A DNA stretch of 64,000 nt from Streptomyces oceani (GCF_001751245.1 NZ_LJGU01000130.1:27953-91952); one strand, 5' to 3'. Numbered from the stretch's first letter, positions 10,501-18,643 are shown. Notes: generated by a model from the letters alone, not told the origin. Translations and numbers: made by a program.

Positions 10501-11264
10501 CGGTGCGCGGCTGCATCCTCTCCGGCGCCCGTCGAAGGCCCTTCCCGCACAACGACTGGGAGGCGCTGGATCGCATCCTGCGAGCCGCACGCGCCCGACA
10601 CCGGCGTGCGCTGGTCGTCATCGAAGGCGCCTACAGCCAGGACGGCGACATCCCCGAACTCCCACGGTTCATCGAGGTCAAACAGCGCCACAACGCGATG
10701 CTGATGATCGACGAGGCGCATTCCATCGGCGTGCTCGGGGCCACCGGTCGTGGCCTCGGCGAACACTTCGACACCGACCCCGCCGACGTGGACCTGTGGA
10801 TGGGCACCCTCAGCAAGGGCATCGGCAGCCTCGGCGGCTACATCGCCGCTCGTGGCCCGATCATCGAGTACCTCAAATACACCACTCCCCTGCACATCTT
10901 CTCCACCGGGATCTCGCCGGCGAACACCGCCGCCGCCCTCGAGGCCTTCCGGGTCATTCGGGACGAGCCGGAGCGGGTGCGCAGGGTGCGGGAGTTGGCC
11001 GAGTTCTTCCGTACGAGCGCCCGCGCACGGGGCTTCGACATCGGCGTCTCCCGTGCCTCCGCGGTCATCCCGGTCATCACCGGTGACTGGGAGAAGACCA
11101 TGGCGCGCTCCAACGCGCTGCTCGAGCAGGGCGTGAACGTCATGCCGATCGGCTATCCGGCCGTGGCCGCCGACGCCTGCCGCCTCCGATTCTTCGTCAA
11201 CGCCGACCACAGCGAAGCCGATCTCGAACGCTCCCTCGACCTGCTTGGTGAGACTCATGGTTAA
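4521..11264 (+). CDS. redL: RedL: FAAL-ACP-KS-AT-ACP-alpha-oxoamine synthase megasynthase
   Basis: 2247 residues starting at TTG after a GGAG element. The domains, in order, are: a fatty acyl-AMP ligase (YTSGSTAAPKGV near 184); a degenerate carrier-like segment with Tyr653 where the phosphopantetheine Ser should be; an intact carrier (Ser737, LGLDSKQ); a ketosynthase from about 822 (Cys982 in DTACSSS, then EAHGTGT and KTNLGHLEA); an acyltransferase (Ser1434 in GHSVG, HAFHS typical of malonyl selection); a second intact carrier (Ser1770 in LGFDSLM); and an alpha-oxoamine synthase with PLP lysine 2099 in GTLSKGIGSLGG. RedL activates dodecanoate, extends it once with malonyl, and condenses it with glycine to 4-keto-2-undecylpyrroline. 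The stop overlaps the redK start. Confidence 0.94.
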   Translation: MTALPIERLWQGTEPTTVAALLRRRRELAPDALAYRFLRSAEDTGATLTYRELDLRARTIAAYLQQRGLGGQPVLLLHPPGLDYISAFFGCLYAGALAVPAYPPHRARFGQSLARLSAVARDSGATHALTTRDVRDTAEAKRGELATSGLDQLHWVASEQLDTAQAEAWEAPGSDPDALAFLQYTSGSTAAPKGVMVSNGNLVRNLRAIHLRLGHDEESGVVSWLPPYHDMGLIGGVLTPLYGGIPAHLLAPLTFVQRPLTWLETLSSTGASTSIAPNFGFEQCLWRVTEEQRNGLDLSRWRVAVNGAEPVRADTLERFAETFASCGFAPDALLPCYGLAEATLMVSGIGADQRCTIGDFDAGALETGTAEPPQTSTSRTTRAVSCGTAVDGVEVAVVDSRTQRRTPGGTVGEIWVSGPAVAYGYWRRPEATAETFGARLHGDSENDWLRTGDLGFQRDGELFVTGRTKDVVIVQGRNLYPQDVELTAEKTTDGIRPGNGAAFGVPTEAGEQLGLAYELSARHTGDPADLLAALRTRLAEEHETTPHTIVLLKPSTVPVTTSGKIQRQATRQGLLDLELTVVAASVVRDVAPADTRSQDARREDAPSAPSALPAAERRSHVTRSVLSAVAEQCTGDGPREDEERSFAELGLDYAALLDVLRTVERRLGVRLPAGDLLVRPYVGTLVELCLPPEEPAGSPPGSEEIESWLASRVAARLGLPTSTVDTTAPFVSLGLDSKQAVALAGELGCWLGSDLSPGLVFDHPTVRQVAEHLGHIAAAPGPGADAPSPEAASAGYAIPAAQDALAAGARPADASGHVDAAEPIAIVGIGCRFPGAPEVNGYWRLLLDGRDTVTETPLDRWDVNEVNAPAYGGFLDHVDEFDARFFGVSAREAQRMDPQQRLLLEVAWQTLEDAGIAPARLAGTNTGVFVGISSHDYGELQLPYPDNVDVYSATGNAQSVAANRLSYFFDLHGPSLTVDTACSSSLVAVHAACQGIRNGECDVALVGGVNLMLAPGLSAAFADGRMLSPSGRCRTFDDAADGYVRGEGAGLLCLKPLSAARAEGDRIYATIRGSAVGHGGRSNGLTAPRGTAQRAVMAGALARSGLLANEIDYVEAHGTGTTLGDPVEWEALADLYGRDRPADQPCLVGSVKTNLGHLEAAAGIAGLIKAALVVRHREVPPLLHLTTPNRHLDWDGAGLAVPVQPCGLPRSAGESARAGVSSFGFGGTNAHVIVESPPASTEEVPSVTTPRPAHTLCLSARTPTALTALAQQYRTHLAAHPGTSLADLSHSANTGRSHLPHRAALTVSTREELDTALDRLAHDEPSTAAVRDHVVRTSPPRVGFLFSGQGTQYAGMGRELYEAHPSFARALDQADETLRPLLGTSLTDVLFDPAQAERLQRTRCCQPALVALEMALAELWMSLGVRPTALLGHSVGAFSAAYVAGVLSQEDALLLAAERGRHMDAQPGEGTMIACVGDPDIVRSAAADYASVSVAAINTPTHVVLSGAAEEIAELRSSLPERQVSVRPLAVSHAFHSKLMASAAAPLLDVAAGVRFQKPHTPWISDATGRLVTQVDADYWVEHMLGTVRFADGFDEMMRMGCTAFVEIGPHPTLLNLGRSTAAARTETRAGDVEHAVPEEAREPAALWLPSLRRGKDEWVTLLQSLGRLHCAGGEVDWTALDREHHRSRVPLPHTVFERQRYWLAAPEGAPARPAPVPVGPTAPPAAVNAPPTPRSVRSVVLDGVSLICGFPVEQIAPEARIGMDLGFDSLMRTDLQRRLQTHYPHEAEQLREGLPEDPTVSDLVERLEAAGAAPAAPRATAPPEPVPSVANAPAPPSTPAAPETAPPPVKQENAIEEWAEYAVHLDRLQQIGSSGANPYGRVHEGFNSGSTTIEGRRVINFASFNYLALSNHPRVRQAAKDAIDRYGTSSSATPLLFGETPLHHELDAEIAAFLGVDRAIVFAGGHATNVAAVGHLFGPEDLVVHDEWIHDSTVRGCILSGARRRPFPHNDWEALDRILRAARARHRRALVVIEGAYSQDGDIPELPRFIEVKQRHNAMLMIDEAHSIGVLGATGRGLGEHFDTDPADVDLWMGTLSKGIGSLGGYIAARGPIIEYLKYTTPLHIFSTGISPANTAAALEAFRVIRDEPERVRRVRELAEFFRTSARARGFDIGVSRASAVIPVITGDWEKTMARSNALLEQGVNVMPIGYPAVAADACRLRFFVNADHSEADLERSLDLLGETHG

Positions 11265-12339
11265 GCACAGCGACAACTCCCCCACCGACGAAGGGGCCAC
11301 CACACCCGGCGGCGGCAGGCCCGGCAGTGACGGTCCCGACGTCCTGGTGACCGGCGCCAGTGGCTTCATCGGAGGGCATCTGACCCGTCGCCTGAGCGAA
11401 CTCGGGCACCGGGTCCGTGTGTTGGTCCGGGAGGGCAGCGACCGCTCGGCCTTCGGCGACGCGGCGGCCGAGATCACGGTCGGCACGATGTGCGACCCGG
11501 ACAGCGTCCGCCGCGCCGTGCGGGGCGTCGCACGGGTGTACAACTGCGCCGGCATGTCCGCCGACTGGGGTCGCTGGGAGGACTTCCACCGCGCCAACGT
11601 GGACGGGCCGAGAAACATCGTGGAGGCCGCGGGGGCGGCCGGCACGGTGCGCCGAGTCCTGCACCTGAGCACCACCGACGTCTACGGTTATCCGACCCGT
11701 CCCGGTGCCGAGGACACCCCGCCCAAGGACATCGGTCTGCCGTACAACCGCAGCAAGCTGCTGGGGGAGCGCGCCGTGTGGAAGGCCGCCGCGGACACCG
11801 GGGTGCCGGTCACGGTCATCCGGCCGGTGACCGTCTACGGCCCGGGCAGCAAGGACTTCGTGATCGAGGTCGGCAACCTGTTGGTGCGGAAGCAGATGAT
11901 CCACATCCGCGGGGGCGAGGTGCCCGCCGGTCTCCTCTACGTCGACAACGCCGTCGAAGCAATGATCAACGCGGCGAGCACCGAGGAGACGGCCGGCAGG
12001 ACGTACAACCTGCGCGATCCCGAGCTGACGACCTGGCGCGAGTACGTCTCCGCTCTCGCCTCGGGCATCGGTGCACAACCGCCCGCCATCAACCTGCCCG
12101 CCTCGCTGGCCACCGTCGTGGCCACGGTCTCCGAGAAGCTGTACGGCGCCCTGCGCGTCAGTTCCCGGCCGGTACTCACCCGGCACACCGTCCACCTCTT
12201 CAACCGCGACCAGTCGTACGCCATCGACCGCGCCCAACGGGACTTCGGCTTCAAGAGCGCGGTCGACTTCCCCGAGGGGATGCGGCGTACTATCGCCTGG
12301 CTCGACTCCGCGGAGGGACGCGAACGTGTCCCCCGCTGA
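11257..12339 (+). CDS. redK: RedK: NAD(P)-dependent short-chain/3beta-HSD-type oxidoreductase
   Basis: About 360 residues of the extended SDR (epimerase/3beta-hydroxysteroid dehydrogenase) type. The Rossmann motif VLVTGASGFIGGHL lies near residues 30-43, and the catalytic pair is Tyr163 and Lys167 (YNRSK). RedK is the proposed reductase turning the RedL product 4-keto-2-undecylpyrroline into 2-undecylpyrrole, which dehydrates to the aromatic ring. The ATG at 11257 is preferred because it follows a GGTGAGA element. TTG 11245 and GTG 11248 are in frame just upstream. It overlaps redL by 8 bp and redJ by 14 bp, a tightly coupled arrangement. Confidence 0.88.
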   Translation: MVKHSDNSPTDEGATTPGGGRPGSDGPDVLVTGASGFIGGHLTRRLSELGHRVRVLVREGSDRSAFGDAAAEITVGTMCDPDSVRRAVRGVARVYNCAGMSADWGRWEDFHRANVDGPRNIVEAAGAAGTVRRVLHLSTTDVYGYPTRPGAEDTPPKDIGLPYNRSKLLGERAVWKAAADTGVPVTVIRPVTVYGPGSKDFVIEVGNLLVRKQMIHIRGGEVPAGLLYVDNAVEAMINAASTEETAGRTYNLRDPELTTWREYVSALASGIGAQPPAINLPASLATVVATVSEKLYGALRVSSRPVLTRHTVHLFNRDQSYAIDRAQRDFGFKSAVDFPEGMRRTIAWLDSAEGRERVPR

Positions 12340-13165
12340 GGTGTGGGACACCGCGGCCACGTGGTTCCCGTACCTCGGCTCCGCCGGTACCGCCGGCCAA
12401 TCCGGCCAGTCCAGCGAGGCCGAGGTGGTGCTGCTGTGCCTGCACTACGCCGGCGGCACGGCCGCCACGTACCGCCAGTGGGGGCAGGCGCTGGGTGACC
12501 GGGTGCGGGTGGTGCCCGTACAGCTTCCGGGGCGAGGCACGCGACTGGGTGAGGAGCCGTACGACTCGGTCGCCCCCTTGGCGGCGGACCTCGCCACCAG
12601 CCTCGCCACGCACGGACTCACCCGCGACTACGCGCTCTTCGGCCACAGCATGGGGGCTCTCCTCGCGTACGAGCTGGCCTGTGAGCTGCGGGACCGCGGC
12701 ACGGAGGAGCCTCGGCACCTCTTCGTCTCCGGCAGCCGGGCGCCGCACCTGTACGGCGACCGCACGGACCACCGGCTCTCCGATCCCGAGCTACGGGCAC
12801 TGATCCAGGAACTCGGCGGCCTCGGCCACGTGGAGGAGACCATCGGCACCGCCTACTTCCGTCGCCGGCTGCCGATTCTGCGAGCCGACCTGCGGATGTG
12901 CGACACGTACCGCTGGCGCCCCCGTCCTCCGCTGGGGTGCCGCATGACGGCGTACTCGGCGACCGAGGACCCCATCGCCTCGACGACCGAGGTCGAGGCA
13001 TGGCGCGCCTACACGTCGAGTTCGTTCGTGCGCCGCCACTTCCCGGGCGGCCACTTCTTCCTGTCCGACGACCCCGCCAGAGCCCGGCTGTTGCGGGACC
13101 TGCGCGGTGAACTGAACCGGCCGCACGGCGTCCCGGTCACCCACACCCAGCCCGCCACCACCTAG
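12326..13165 (+). CDS. redJ: RedJ: type II alpha/beta-hydrolase thioesterase
   Basis: 279 residues of the GrsT/TEII family. The nucleophile is Ser108 in GHSMG; the acid is probably the Asp of TEDPIAS and the base the His of GGHFFL near the C terminus. Published work on RedJ of S. coelicolor assigns it the release of dodecanoic acid from the acyl carrier RedQ so that RedL can activate it. The GTG at 12326 follows GGAGGG by 8 bp and lies inside the end of redK; a GTG at 12341 is a less likely start. All triad residues appear present. Confidence 0.87.
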   Translation: MSPAEVWDTAATWFPYLGSAGTAGQSGQSSEAEVVLLCLHYAGGTAATYRQWGQALGDRVRVVPVQLPGRGTRLGEEPYDSVAPLAADLATSLATHGLTRDYALFGHSMGALLAYELACELRDRGTEEPRHLFVSGSRAPHLYGDRTDHRLSDPELRALIQELGGLGHVEETIGTAYFRRRLPILRADLRMCDTYRWRPRPPLGCRMTAYSATEDPIASTTEVEAWRAYTSSSFVRRHFPGGHFFLSDDPARARLLRDLRGELNRPHGVPVTHTQPATT

Positions 13166-13177
13166 GGACACGTATCG

Positions 13178-14266
13178 ATGGACATGCAGAGTCTCGCCAG
13201 GAGCATCACCGGCCGCGCCCCGGGGCCGATCCCCGACGTGGCCACCATGGGACGGATCTTCAGCAACCCTCGTATGCCGTTGCTGTTGGCCCTCTCGAAG
13301 GGCGTCGTCGAGCCGACCTACCGGGCGGCGTTCCTCTCCTCCGCCGCTGGTTCCGGCGTCCTGCGCTGGCTCTCGACGCGTCCGTGCGACGTGGCGAGCC
13401 TCGCCGAGAAACTCGAGGTACCGCACGAGGACAGGAGCCGACTGCGCGACTGGCTGGAAGTCGGCGTCCGGCTGGGCGACCTCCGCCGCCGCGAGGGCTG
13501 TTACACGCTCCGGAGCCTCTCGGCCAAGGCCCTCGCGAAGGCCGACAACGACGCCCTCGCCGCCGCCCTCGAGGAGGTCATGCGCTTCCACCTGCCGGTA
13601 TTGCTGAACGGACCCCGCATGCTGCGGGAAGGCCGACGGTTCTCCCTCAGCGACCAGGACGGCGCGGTCATCGCCCGTGCCAGCCTGGTGGTGCGGCCGC
13701 TGGTGGAGGAGGCGATCTCAAGCGTCCTGGATCGCGGTACTCCGCTGCGCCTTCTGGAGGTCGGGTGCGGCAGTGGCGTCTACGTCAAGCACGCGGCCGA
13801 ACTCAACCCGAGGCTCACAGCGCTGGCCGTGGACCTGCAGGCGGAGGTCGCTGACGAGGCCGCCAAGAACATGGTCGAGTGGGGCCTCACCGACCGTGTG
13901 GAGACCCGGCAGGCCGATCTCCGCGATCTCTCGCTGCAGCCGCAGTTCGACCTCGTCACCCTGCACAACAACATCTACTACTTTCCGGAGAGCGAGCGGG
14001 TGGCCGTACTGCGGAAGGCCCGTTCCCTGCTCACGCCCGGCGGAAGGCTCCTGCTCACCAGCGCCTGCCGGGGCGGCAACATCGGGATGGAGGTCCTGAA
14101 CCTCTGGTTCCGGCATGCCGACTTCGGTGGCGCGCTGCCACGCGAGGACGAGCTCGTGGCGCAGCTAGAGCGTGCCGGCTTCTCCGACGTACGGACGAAC
14201 CGGGTCGTTCCGGGCGAGCAGTTCCGTGCTTTCACGGCCAGCAACACCCACCCCACTCAGGTCTGA
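13178..14266 (+). CDS. redI: RedI: SAM-dependent O-methyltransferase
   Basis: 362 residues. The N-terminal half contains a winged-helix dimerisation-like segment (CDVASLAEKLEVP region), and the C-terminal half is a class I methyltransferase with motif I LLEVGCGSG from about residue 191. In prodiginine pathways the RedI/PigF-type enzyme O-methylates 4-hydroxy-2,2'-bipyrrole-5-carbaldehyde to the methoxy form (MBC). The ATG at 13178 is preceded only by a weak AGGGA; a second in-frame ATG follows at 13184. The gap to redJ is 12 bp and to redH 18 bp, so it belongs to the same operon. The precise substrate is inferred from cluster context. Confidence 0.85.
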   Translation: MDMQSLARSITGRAPGPIPDVATMGRIFSNPRMPLLLALSKGVVEPTYRAAFLSSAAGSGVLRWLSTRPCDVASLAEKLEVPHEDRSRLRDWLEVGVRLGDLRRREGCYTLRSLSAKALAKADNDALAAALEEVMRFHLPVLLNGPRMLREGRRFSLSDQDGAVIARASLVVRPLVEEAISSVLDRGTPLRLLEVGCGSGVYVKHAAELNPRLTALAVDLQAEVADEAAKNMVEWGLTDRVETRQADLRDLSLQPQFDLVTLHNNIYYFPESERVAVLRKARSLLTPGGRLLLTSACRGGNIGMEVLNLWFRHADFGGALPREDELVAQLERAGFSDVRTNRVVPGEQFRAFTASNTHPTQV

Positions 14267-14284
14267 GCGTCCAGGAGACGAACC

Positions 14285-16981
14285 ATGCAGAGCACCGAAT
14301 CGGCGAGGCGCGAGTCCTCCGCCACCAGTCACGTCGTCGTCCTCGACGGCAAACGGCAGCCGGGCCTCAGCAAGCTGGGCGGCAAGGCGTCCCAACTCGC
14401 CGAGATGACCGGAGCGGGGCTCCCCGTACCACCCGCCTTCTGCCTCACCACAGAGCTGTTCGACGCGTTCCTCCGGGAAACCGGTCTGGAGGGGAAGGCA
14501 CGGGACGCCGACAGCCGTACCGTCCGGGAGTTGCTGCTCGCCACCGAGATCCCGAAGAAGCTGGCCGAGCCCGTCCTGAGCGCCTACGCGGAGCTGGGTC
14601 GTCCGCGGGTCGCGGTGCGCTCCTCGGCGATCCGCGAGGACTCCGCCGACCAGTCCTTCGCCGGCCAGCACGACACCGTCCTCGACGTCTCCGGCGACAC
14701 GGACCTGCTCGACGCCGTACGCCGCTGCTGGGCGTCTTTGTGGTCCGACCGGGCGACGGCCTACCGGAACGACGACGAACCCCACGGGTCGATCGCCGTC
14801 GTGGTGCAGCAAATGATCCACGCCGAGGTCAGCGGAGTGCTGTTCACCGTCGACCCGGTGAGCGCGCGACCGAGCCGCCTTGTCGTCGAAGCGTGCCAGG
14901 GCCTCGGTGAGGGGCTGGTATCCGGGCGCGTCTCCAGCGACTTCTTCGTCGTCGACGACCGCACGATGGAGGTCGTGGACGAGCGCGTCCGACACAAGGT
15001 CACCAAGTGCGCGCCCCTGGAGCCGGGAAAGATCGGCATGACCAAGGTGGACGCGGCCTCCCGTAACGTACCGTGCCTGTCGCACGAACAGCTCGGCGAG
15101 CTGGCCCGCCTCGCCACCCGGGTCCGGGAACACTACGGCGCCGAGCAGGACATCGAATGGGGCTGGCTGGACGGCGCCTTCCACCTCTTCCAGACCCGCC
15201 CGATCACCACACGACCCCCGACCGACCCGGCCGCGGTGACCACCGGCAGCAACACCCCGTACACCAGTCCGCAGAAGGACACCATCCGGAAGGGCACCCT
15301 CTGGTCCCGGATGGACATCGGCGAGATCTTCGTCGGCCTGATGACCCCGCTGGGGCTGAGCTTCGCGCGTTACTACCGGGAAAACGTGCACCGCGACTGC
15401 GCGACGGCCGTGGGCGTGCGCGACACCGGCGAGCCGGAGCAGCACATGGGCTTCCTCCAGGGGCACGTCTACCTCAACATCTCCTTCACCTCGTACATGC
15501 TGGGTCAGTGCCTGCCCACCCGTGACCAGCGCCGCTTCACCGCACGGTTCACCAGTGAGGAGACGGACCTCGGCACCTACGAGAATCCGTTCGGCACCTT
15601 CCCCGGCGGGGTCGAGGAGGCACTGTCCACCGCCTACTGGCTGCGCAGCACCGTCGCCGAGATGACGCGGATGCAGGCACGCTCCCGAGAGATGTCCCGC
15701 TCCCGGCTCTACGAGTTCGACCGTGCCCGTCAGCTGGACCTGACCGCGATGAGCCAGACCGAGTTGCGCACCGAACTGAACCGCTATCTCGGCTATTTCC
15801 ACGACATGCACGTCGGCTACATGCCCTATTACATCAACGCCTTCGGCTTCTACGGCGTACTGAGCGAACTGTGCGCGCGATGGCTGGGCGACGAGGGCGC
15901 CAACCTGCAGAACCGCATCAAGACGGACATGTCGAGCCTGCGCACCGTGGAGTCCGCCAAGGACGTCTGGGCGGTCGCCCAGGCGGCCAAGGAACGTCCA
16001 CGGGTGCTGCGGATCATCAACGAGGAGCCACTGGAGCACATCACCCGGGCACTGCGCGACGACGAGGAGGGGCGTGCCTTCTGGGACGCCCACGTCGAGC
16101 CCTTCCTACGCGCCAACGGCGCCCGTGGCCACCAGGAGATGGAGATCAGCCACCCGCGCTGGATCGACGACCCCTCGTACATCTTCCAGATGATCAGGAG
16201 GTACGCCGCCGACGGCTTCTCGGTGGACGACATCCTCCAGCGCGGCAGCAGCTACCACGACGCCTCCCGCGACGCGCTGGCCAAGCTCTCGCTGCCGAAG
16301 CGCAAGACCATCGAGACCGTCATCTCCCTCTACGGGCTGTGCAGCGAACTTCGGGAGAACACCAGGATGTCGATGGTGACCTCGATCTGGCTGGTGCGGA
16401 ACGTTGTCTACGAGGTGGGCCGACGACTGGTGGAGCGCGGCGTCCTGCACTCCCTGGACGAGGTGTCCTACCTCGACTTCGAGGACGTACGGTCCTACCT
16501 CGCCGGAAACGCCGAGGAGCTCGCCGCTTTCGACCGGAGGAGCATCGACGAGGCACGTCGGCTGCACGAGTACCACAAGCGCCTGCCGGAGCCGCCGCTC
16601 ACCTTCGTCGGGGAGCACGACGTCAACCGTGCCGTCCGCGCCCCGGTGGACGGCACGAAGCTGCACGGCCTCGGCTCCAGCCCGGGAAGGATCGTCGGGC
16701 GGGCCCGCATCGTGGAGGACCTCGTCTGGCAGGCCGACGAGTTCCAGGCCGGCGAGATCCTCGTCACCCGCTACACGGACGCTTCATGGACGCCGCTGTT
16801 CGCGATCGCGGGCGGGGTCGTCACGGACATCGGCTCCATGCTCTCGCACAGCTCGATCGTGTCACGCGAGTTCAACGTGCCCTCGGTGGTGAACACCAAG
16901 CACGCGACACAGGTCGTCAACACCGGAGACATGGTCGTGGTGGACGGCGACACCGGCACCGTCGAGGTCGTCGAGGGATGA
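14285..16981 (+). CDS. redH: RedH: PEP-synthase-like prodiginine condensing enzyme
   Basis: 898 residues resembling phosphoenolpyruvate synthase. The N-terminal ATP-grasp domain carries LGGKASQLAEM and VRSSAIREDSADQSFAGQ. The C-terminal swivel domain carries the phospho-acceptor His855 in GSMLSHSSIVSREF. The middle, about residues 330-760, is the specialised prodiginine part. RedH/PigC enzymes use ATP to join MBC with 2-undecylpyrrole, giving undecylprodigiosin. The ATG at 14285 follows AGGAGACG. The length and both catalytic ends look intact, so the strain should still be able to make the linear tripyrrole. Confidence 0.92.
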   Translation: MQSTESARRESSATSHVVVLDGKRQPGLSKLGGKASQLAEMTGAGLPVPPAFCLTTELFDAFLRETGLEGKARDADSRTVRELLLATEIPKKLAEPVLSAYAELGRPRVAVRSSAIREDSADQSFAGQHDTVLDVSGDTDLLDAVRRCWASLWSDRATAYRNDDEPHGSIAVVVQQMIHAEVSGVLFTVDPVSARPSRLVVEACQGLGEGLVSGRVSSDFFVVDDRTMEVVDERVRHKVTKCAPLEPGKIGMTKVDAASRNVPCLSHEQLGELARLATRVREHYGAEQDIEWGWLDGAFHLFQTRPITTRPPTDPAAVTTGSNTPYTSPQKDTIRKGTLWSRMDIGEIFVGLMTPLGLSFARYYRENVHRDCATAVGVRDTGEPEQHMGFLQGHVYLNISFTSYMLGQCLPTRDQRRFTARFTSEETDLGTYENPFGTFPGGVEEALSTAYWLRSTVAEMTRMQARSREMSRSRLYEFDRARQLDLTAMSQTELRTELNRYLGYFHDMHVGYMPYYINAFGFYGVLSELCARWLGDEGANLQNRIKTDMSSLRTVESAKDVWAVAQAAKERPRVLRIINEEPLEHITRALRDDEEGRAFWDAHVEPFLRANGARGHQEMEISHPRWIDDPSYIFQMIRRYAADGFSVDDILQRGSSYHDASRDALAKLSLPKRKTIETVISLYGLCSELRENTRMSMVTSIWLVRNVVYEVGRRLVERGVLHSLDEVSYLDFEDVRSYLAGNAEELAAFDRRSIDEARRLHEYHKRLPEPPLTFVGEHDVNRAVRAPVDGTKLHGLGSSPGRIVGRARIVEDLVWQADEFQAGEILVTRYTDASWTPLFAIAGGVVTDIGSMLSHSSIVSREFNVPSVVNTKHATQVVNTGDMVVVDGDTGTVEVVEG

Positions 16982-17037
16982 GGAGCCCCCAAACCGAGCA
17001 CCCGCAAGCCCGGTCATGGAAGGTGAGGAGACACGAA

Positions 17038-18283
17038 ATGATTTCCCATCAGTAGTAGCCCATCTGCGGGTCGAGGACTTACGGAGCGACAAGCCCACCG
17101 AGGCTCGCAGGCTGGGGAAGAACATCATCGTGTGGCGCGACCTGGACGGCCGACTCGTCTGCCAGGACGCCCGCTGCCCGCACAAGGGAGCGCACCTCGG
17201 AGACGGTCGGCTCAGAGGCGCCTCGGTCGAGTGCCCGTACCACGGTTTCCGCTTCGAGACGGACGGTGCGTGCGTGTCCCGGCCGTCGGGAGCCAGGGCC
17301 GCATCCCGAAGTCGCTGCGAATGGCGAACTATCCCGTCCGGGAACGCTGTGGCCCGGTCTGGATGTGGTGGGGAGACGACCGGGACGAGGCCAGTCTGTC
17401 CGAGGTCGACGTCCCGCCCGAGGTCGCCGACCTGCCGATGCTCTACGAGACGGACTCGTGGACCCAACCGGTGCACTACACCCGTTACATCGAGAGTCTG
17501 TTGGAGTTCTACCACATCCCCTGGGTGCACCGGGGTCACTGGTTCAACTACATGAACTACGTCGGCCTAGCCGGTACGCTGCGCAATCTCGGGCTGGACG
17601 GCCGGAGAGGCACGTGGCCGCCACGATGGTCGACAACCGCCGCCTGTCGGTGGACGGCACCACCCTGTGAGCGTCCTTTGACCAGGTGGAAGAAGGCGAC
17701 CCGTCGAACTGCACGCATTTCGAGGTGGTCTTCTCCTTCCCCTGCATGGTGCACATCGTCAGCAACCAGTTCGGGACCACGATCTGGATGCCGTCCATCG
17801 ACGAGGGGGACACGCGGGTGTTCTTCCGGTGGTACGAGAGCCGTTCGCTCAAGCCCGTCCTCCGGTCAAAGACGCTGCGACGGGCCCTGCCGAAGGCGGC
17901 GCTCTTCGTGCGGAAGCGGGTCCAGGAGCGCATGCGCATGGTCTATCGGCGGGAACCGGAGATCAGCGCTCGGGGCGTCGACAAGTTCGTCTCCGCGGAC
18001 GAGATGAACGCCAAGTATCTCGCGATCCGCGACAAGTTGCTCCGGGAAGCGGCCGCGGGCGACGCTGAGGAGGCCAGTGGCACCAACCCCGCCCGACGAC
18101 GCCGAAGTAGCCGCCACCGAGGAGGAGGTCAGCGGCGGTGCGGAGCCGGTCAGCCACGGCAACGGCAACCAGGGCTCGTCGAACGGCCGGCGTCCGAAGG
18201 GCTCTGACGAGGACCTGGGTCCCGTACCAGCCAGCGACGAGGTCGCACAGTGGTCCGGATCCCGCGTGGAGGCACGCCCCTGA
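17038..18283 (+). pseudogene. redG: redG-type Rieske oxygenase (oxidative cyclase), multiply disrupted
   Basis: The remains of a Rieske [2Fe-2S] oxygenase are spread over three frames. The best start, ATG 17038, follows GAGGAG by 7 bp but reaches two stops after five codons. Coding then continues in frame 3 (CPHKGAH and CPYHGF, the cluster ligands) to about 17270. It moves to frame 2 (SLRMANYPVRE, then FYHIPWVH with iron-ligand histidines) to about 17600, and to frame 1, where TGA 17668-17670 interrupts it. It resumes in frame 1 (HFEVVFSFPCMVHIV) to about 18070. GC3 suggests the tail is in frame 2, ending at 18283. The first three shifts look like single-base losses. RedG homologues cyclise undecylprodigiosin to streptorubin- or metacyclo-type products. 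Neighbouring genes show no such errors, which favours genuine decay. Confidence 0.85.
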
Positions 18284-18288
18284 TCCCG

Positions 18289-18316
18289 TGTCGCTGGTCT
18301 CCCTGTCGCTGGTCTC
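18289..18316. repeat. 13-bp direct repeat, 15-bp period
   Basis: TGTCGCTGGTCTC occurs at 18289-18301 and again at 18304-18316, immediately after the redG remnant. Its role is unknown; it is probably a local duplication. Confidence 0.6.
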
Positions 18317-18357
18317 AGGGTGCCGCTGAACCACTGCCGCGCACCGACGGGACCTGA

Positions 18358-18403
18358 ACGGCGCTGCGGCGCGGCGAGTACGGCTCGCCCGCCGCAGCGC
18401 CGT
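18358..18403. terminator. long hairpin closing the red operon
   Basis: A stem of about 20 bp (ACGGCGCTGCGGCG... paired with ...CGCCGCAGCGCCGT) with a single bulge and a TACGG loop, 75 bp after the last red reading frame. It has no T-run, as is usual for actinomycete terminators. Confidence 0.7.
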
Positions 18404-18613
18404 GGCATGTCCGGGGCGACCACGTCGGGGTATTCACGACCCGTACTGAGCGGCAGGCACGCCGTCGACACAGGCCTACCGTGCTCGTGGACGGCACCGC
18501 CCGTGGACGGCACCGTACGGACAGCGGCCCTGTGGCCTACGAGCTGCGGGCCGGGTGAAAGGTGTCCGCGTGCGGATAAGGACCGATACGCACCGCCCCA
18601 CAGACGTGACCAC

Positions 18614-18643
18614 GCCGGCACTTCACCGAGGTGAAGTGCCGGC
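18614..18643. terminator. perfect 13-bp hairpin after the ABC operon
   Basis: GCCGGCACTTCAC at 18614-18626 pairs perfectly with GTGAAGTGCCGGC at 18631-18643 around a CGAG loop. It lies 38 bp beyond the stop of the - strand permease and probably works in both directions. Confidence 0.75.

Noticed and set aside
17038..18283. Programmed frameshifting of redG
   Set aside because: At least three shifts at unrelated sites plus a stop codon, with no slippery-site and structure pattern; decay is simpler.
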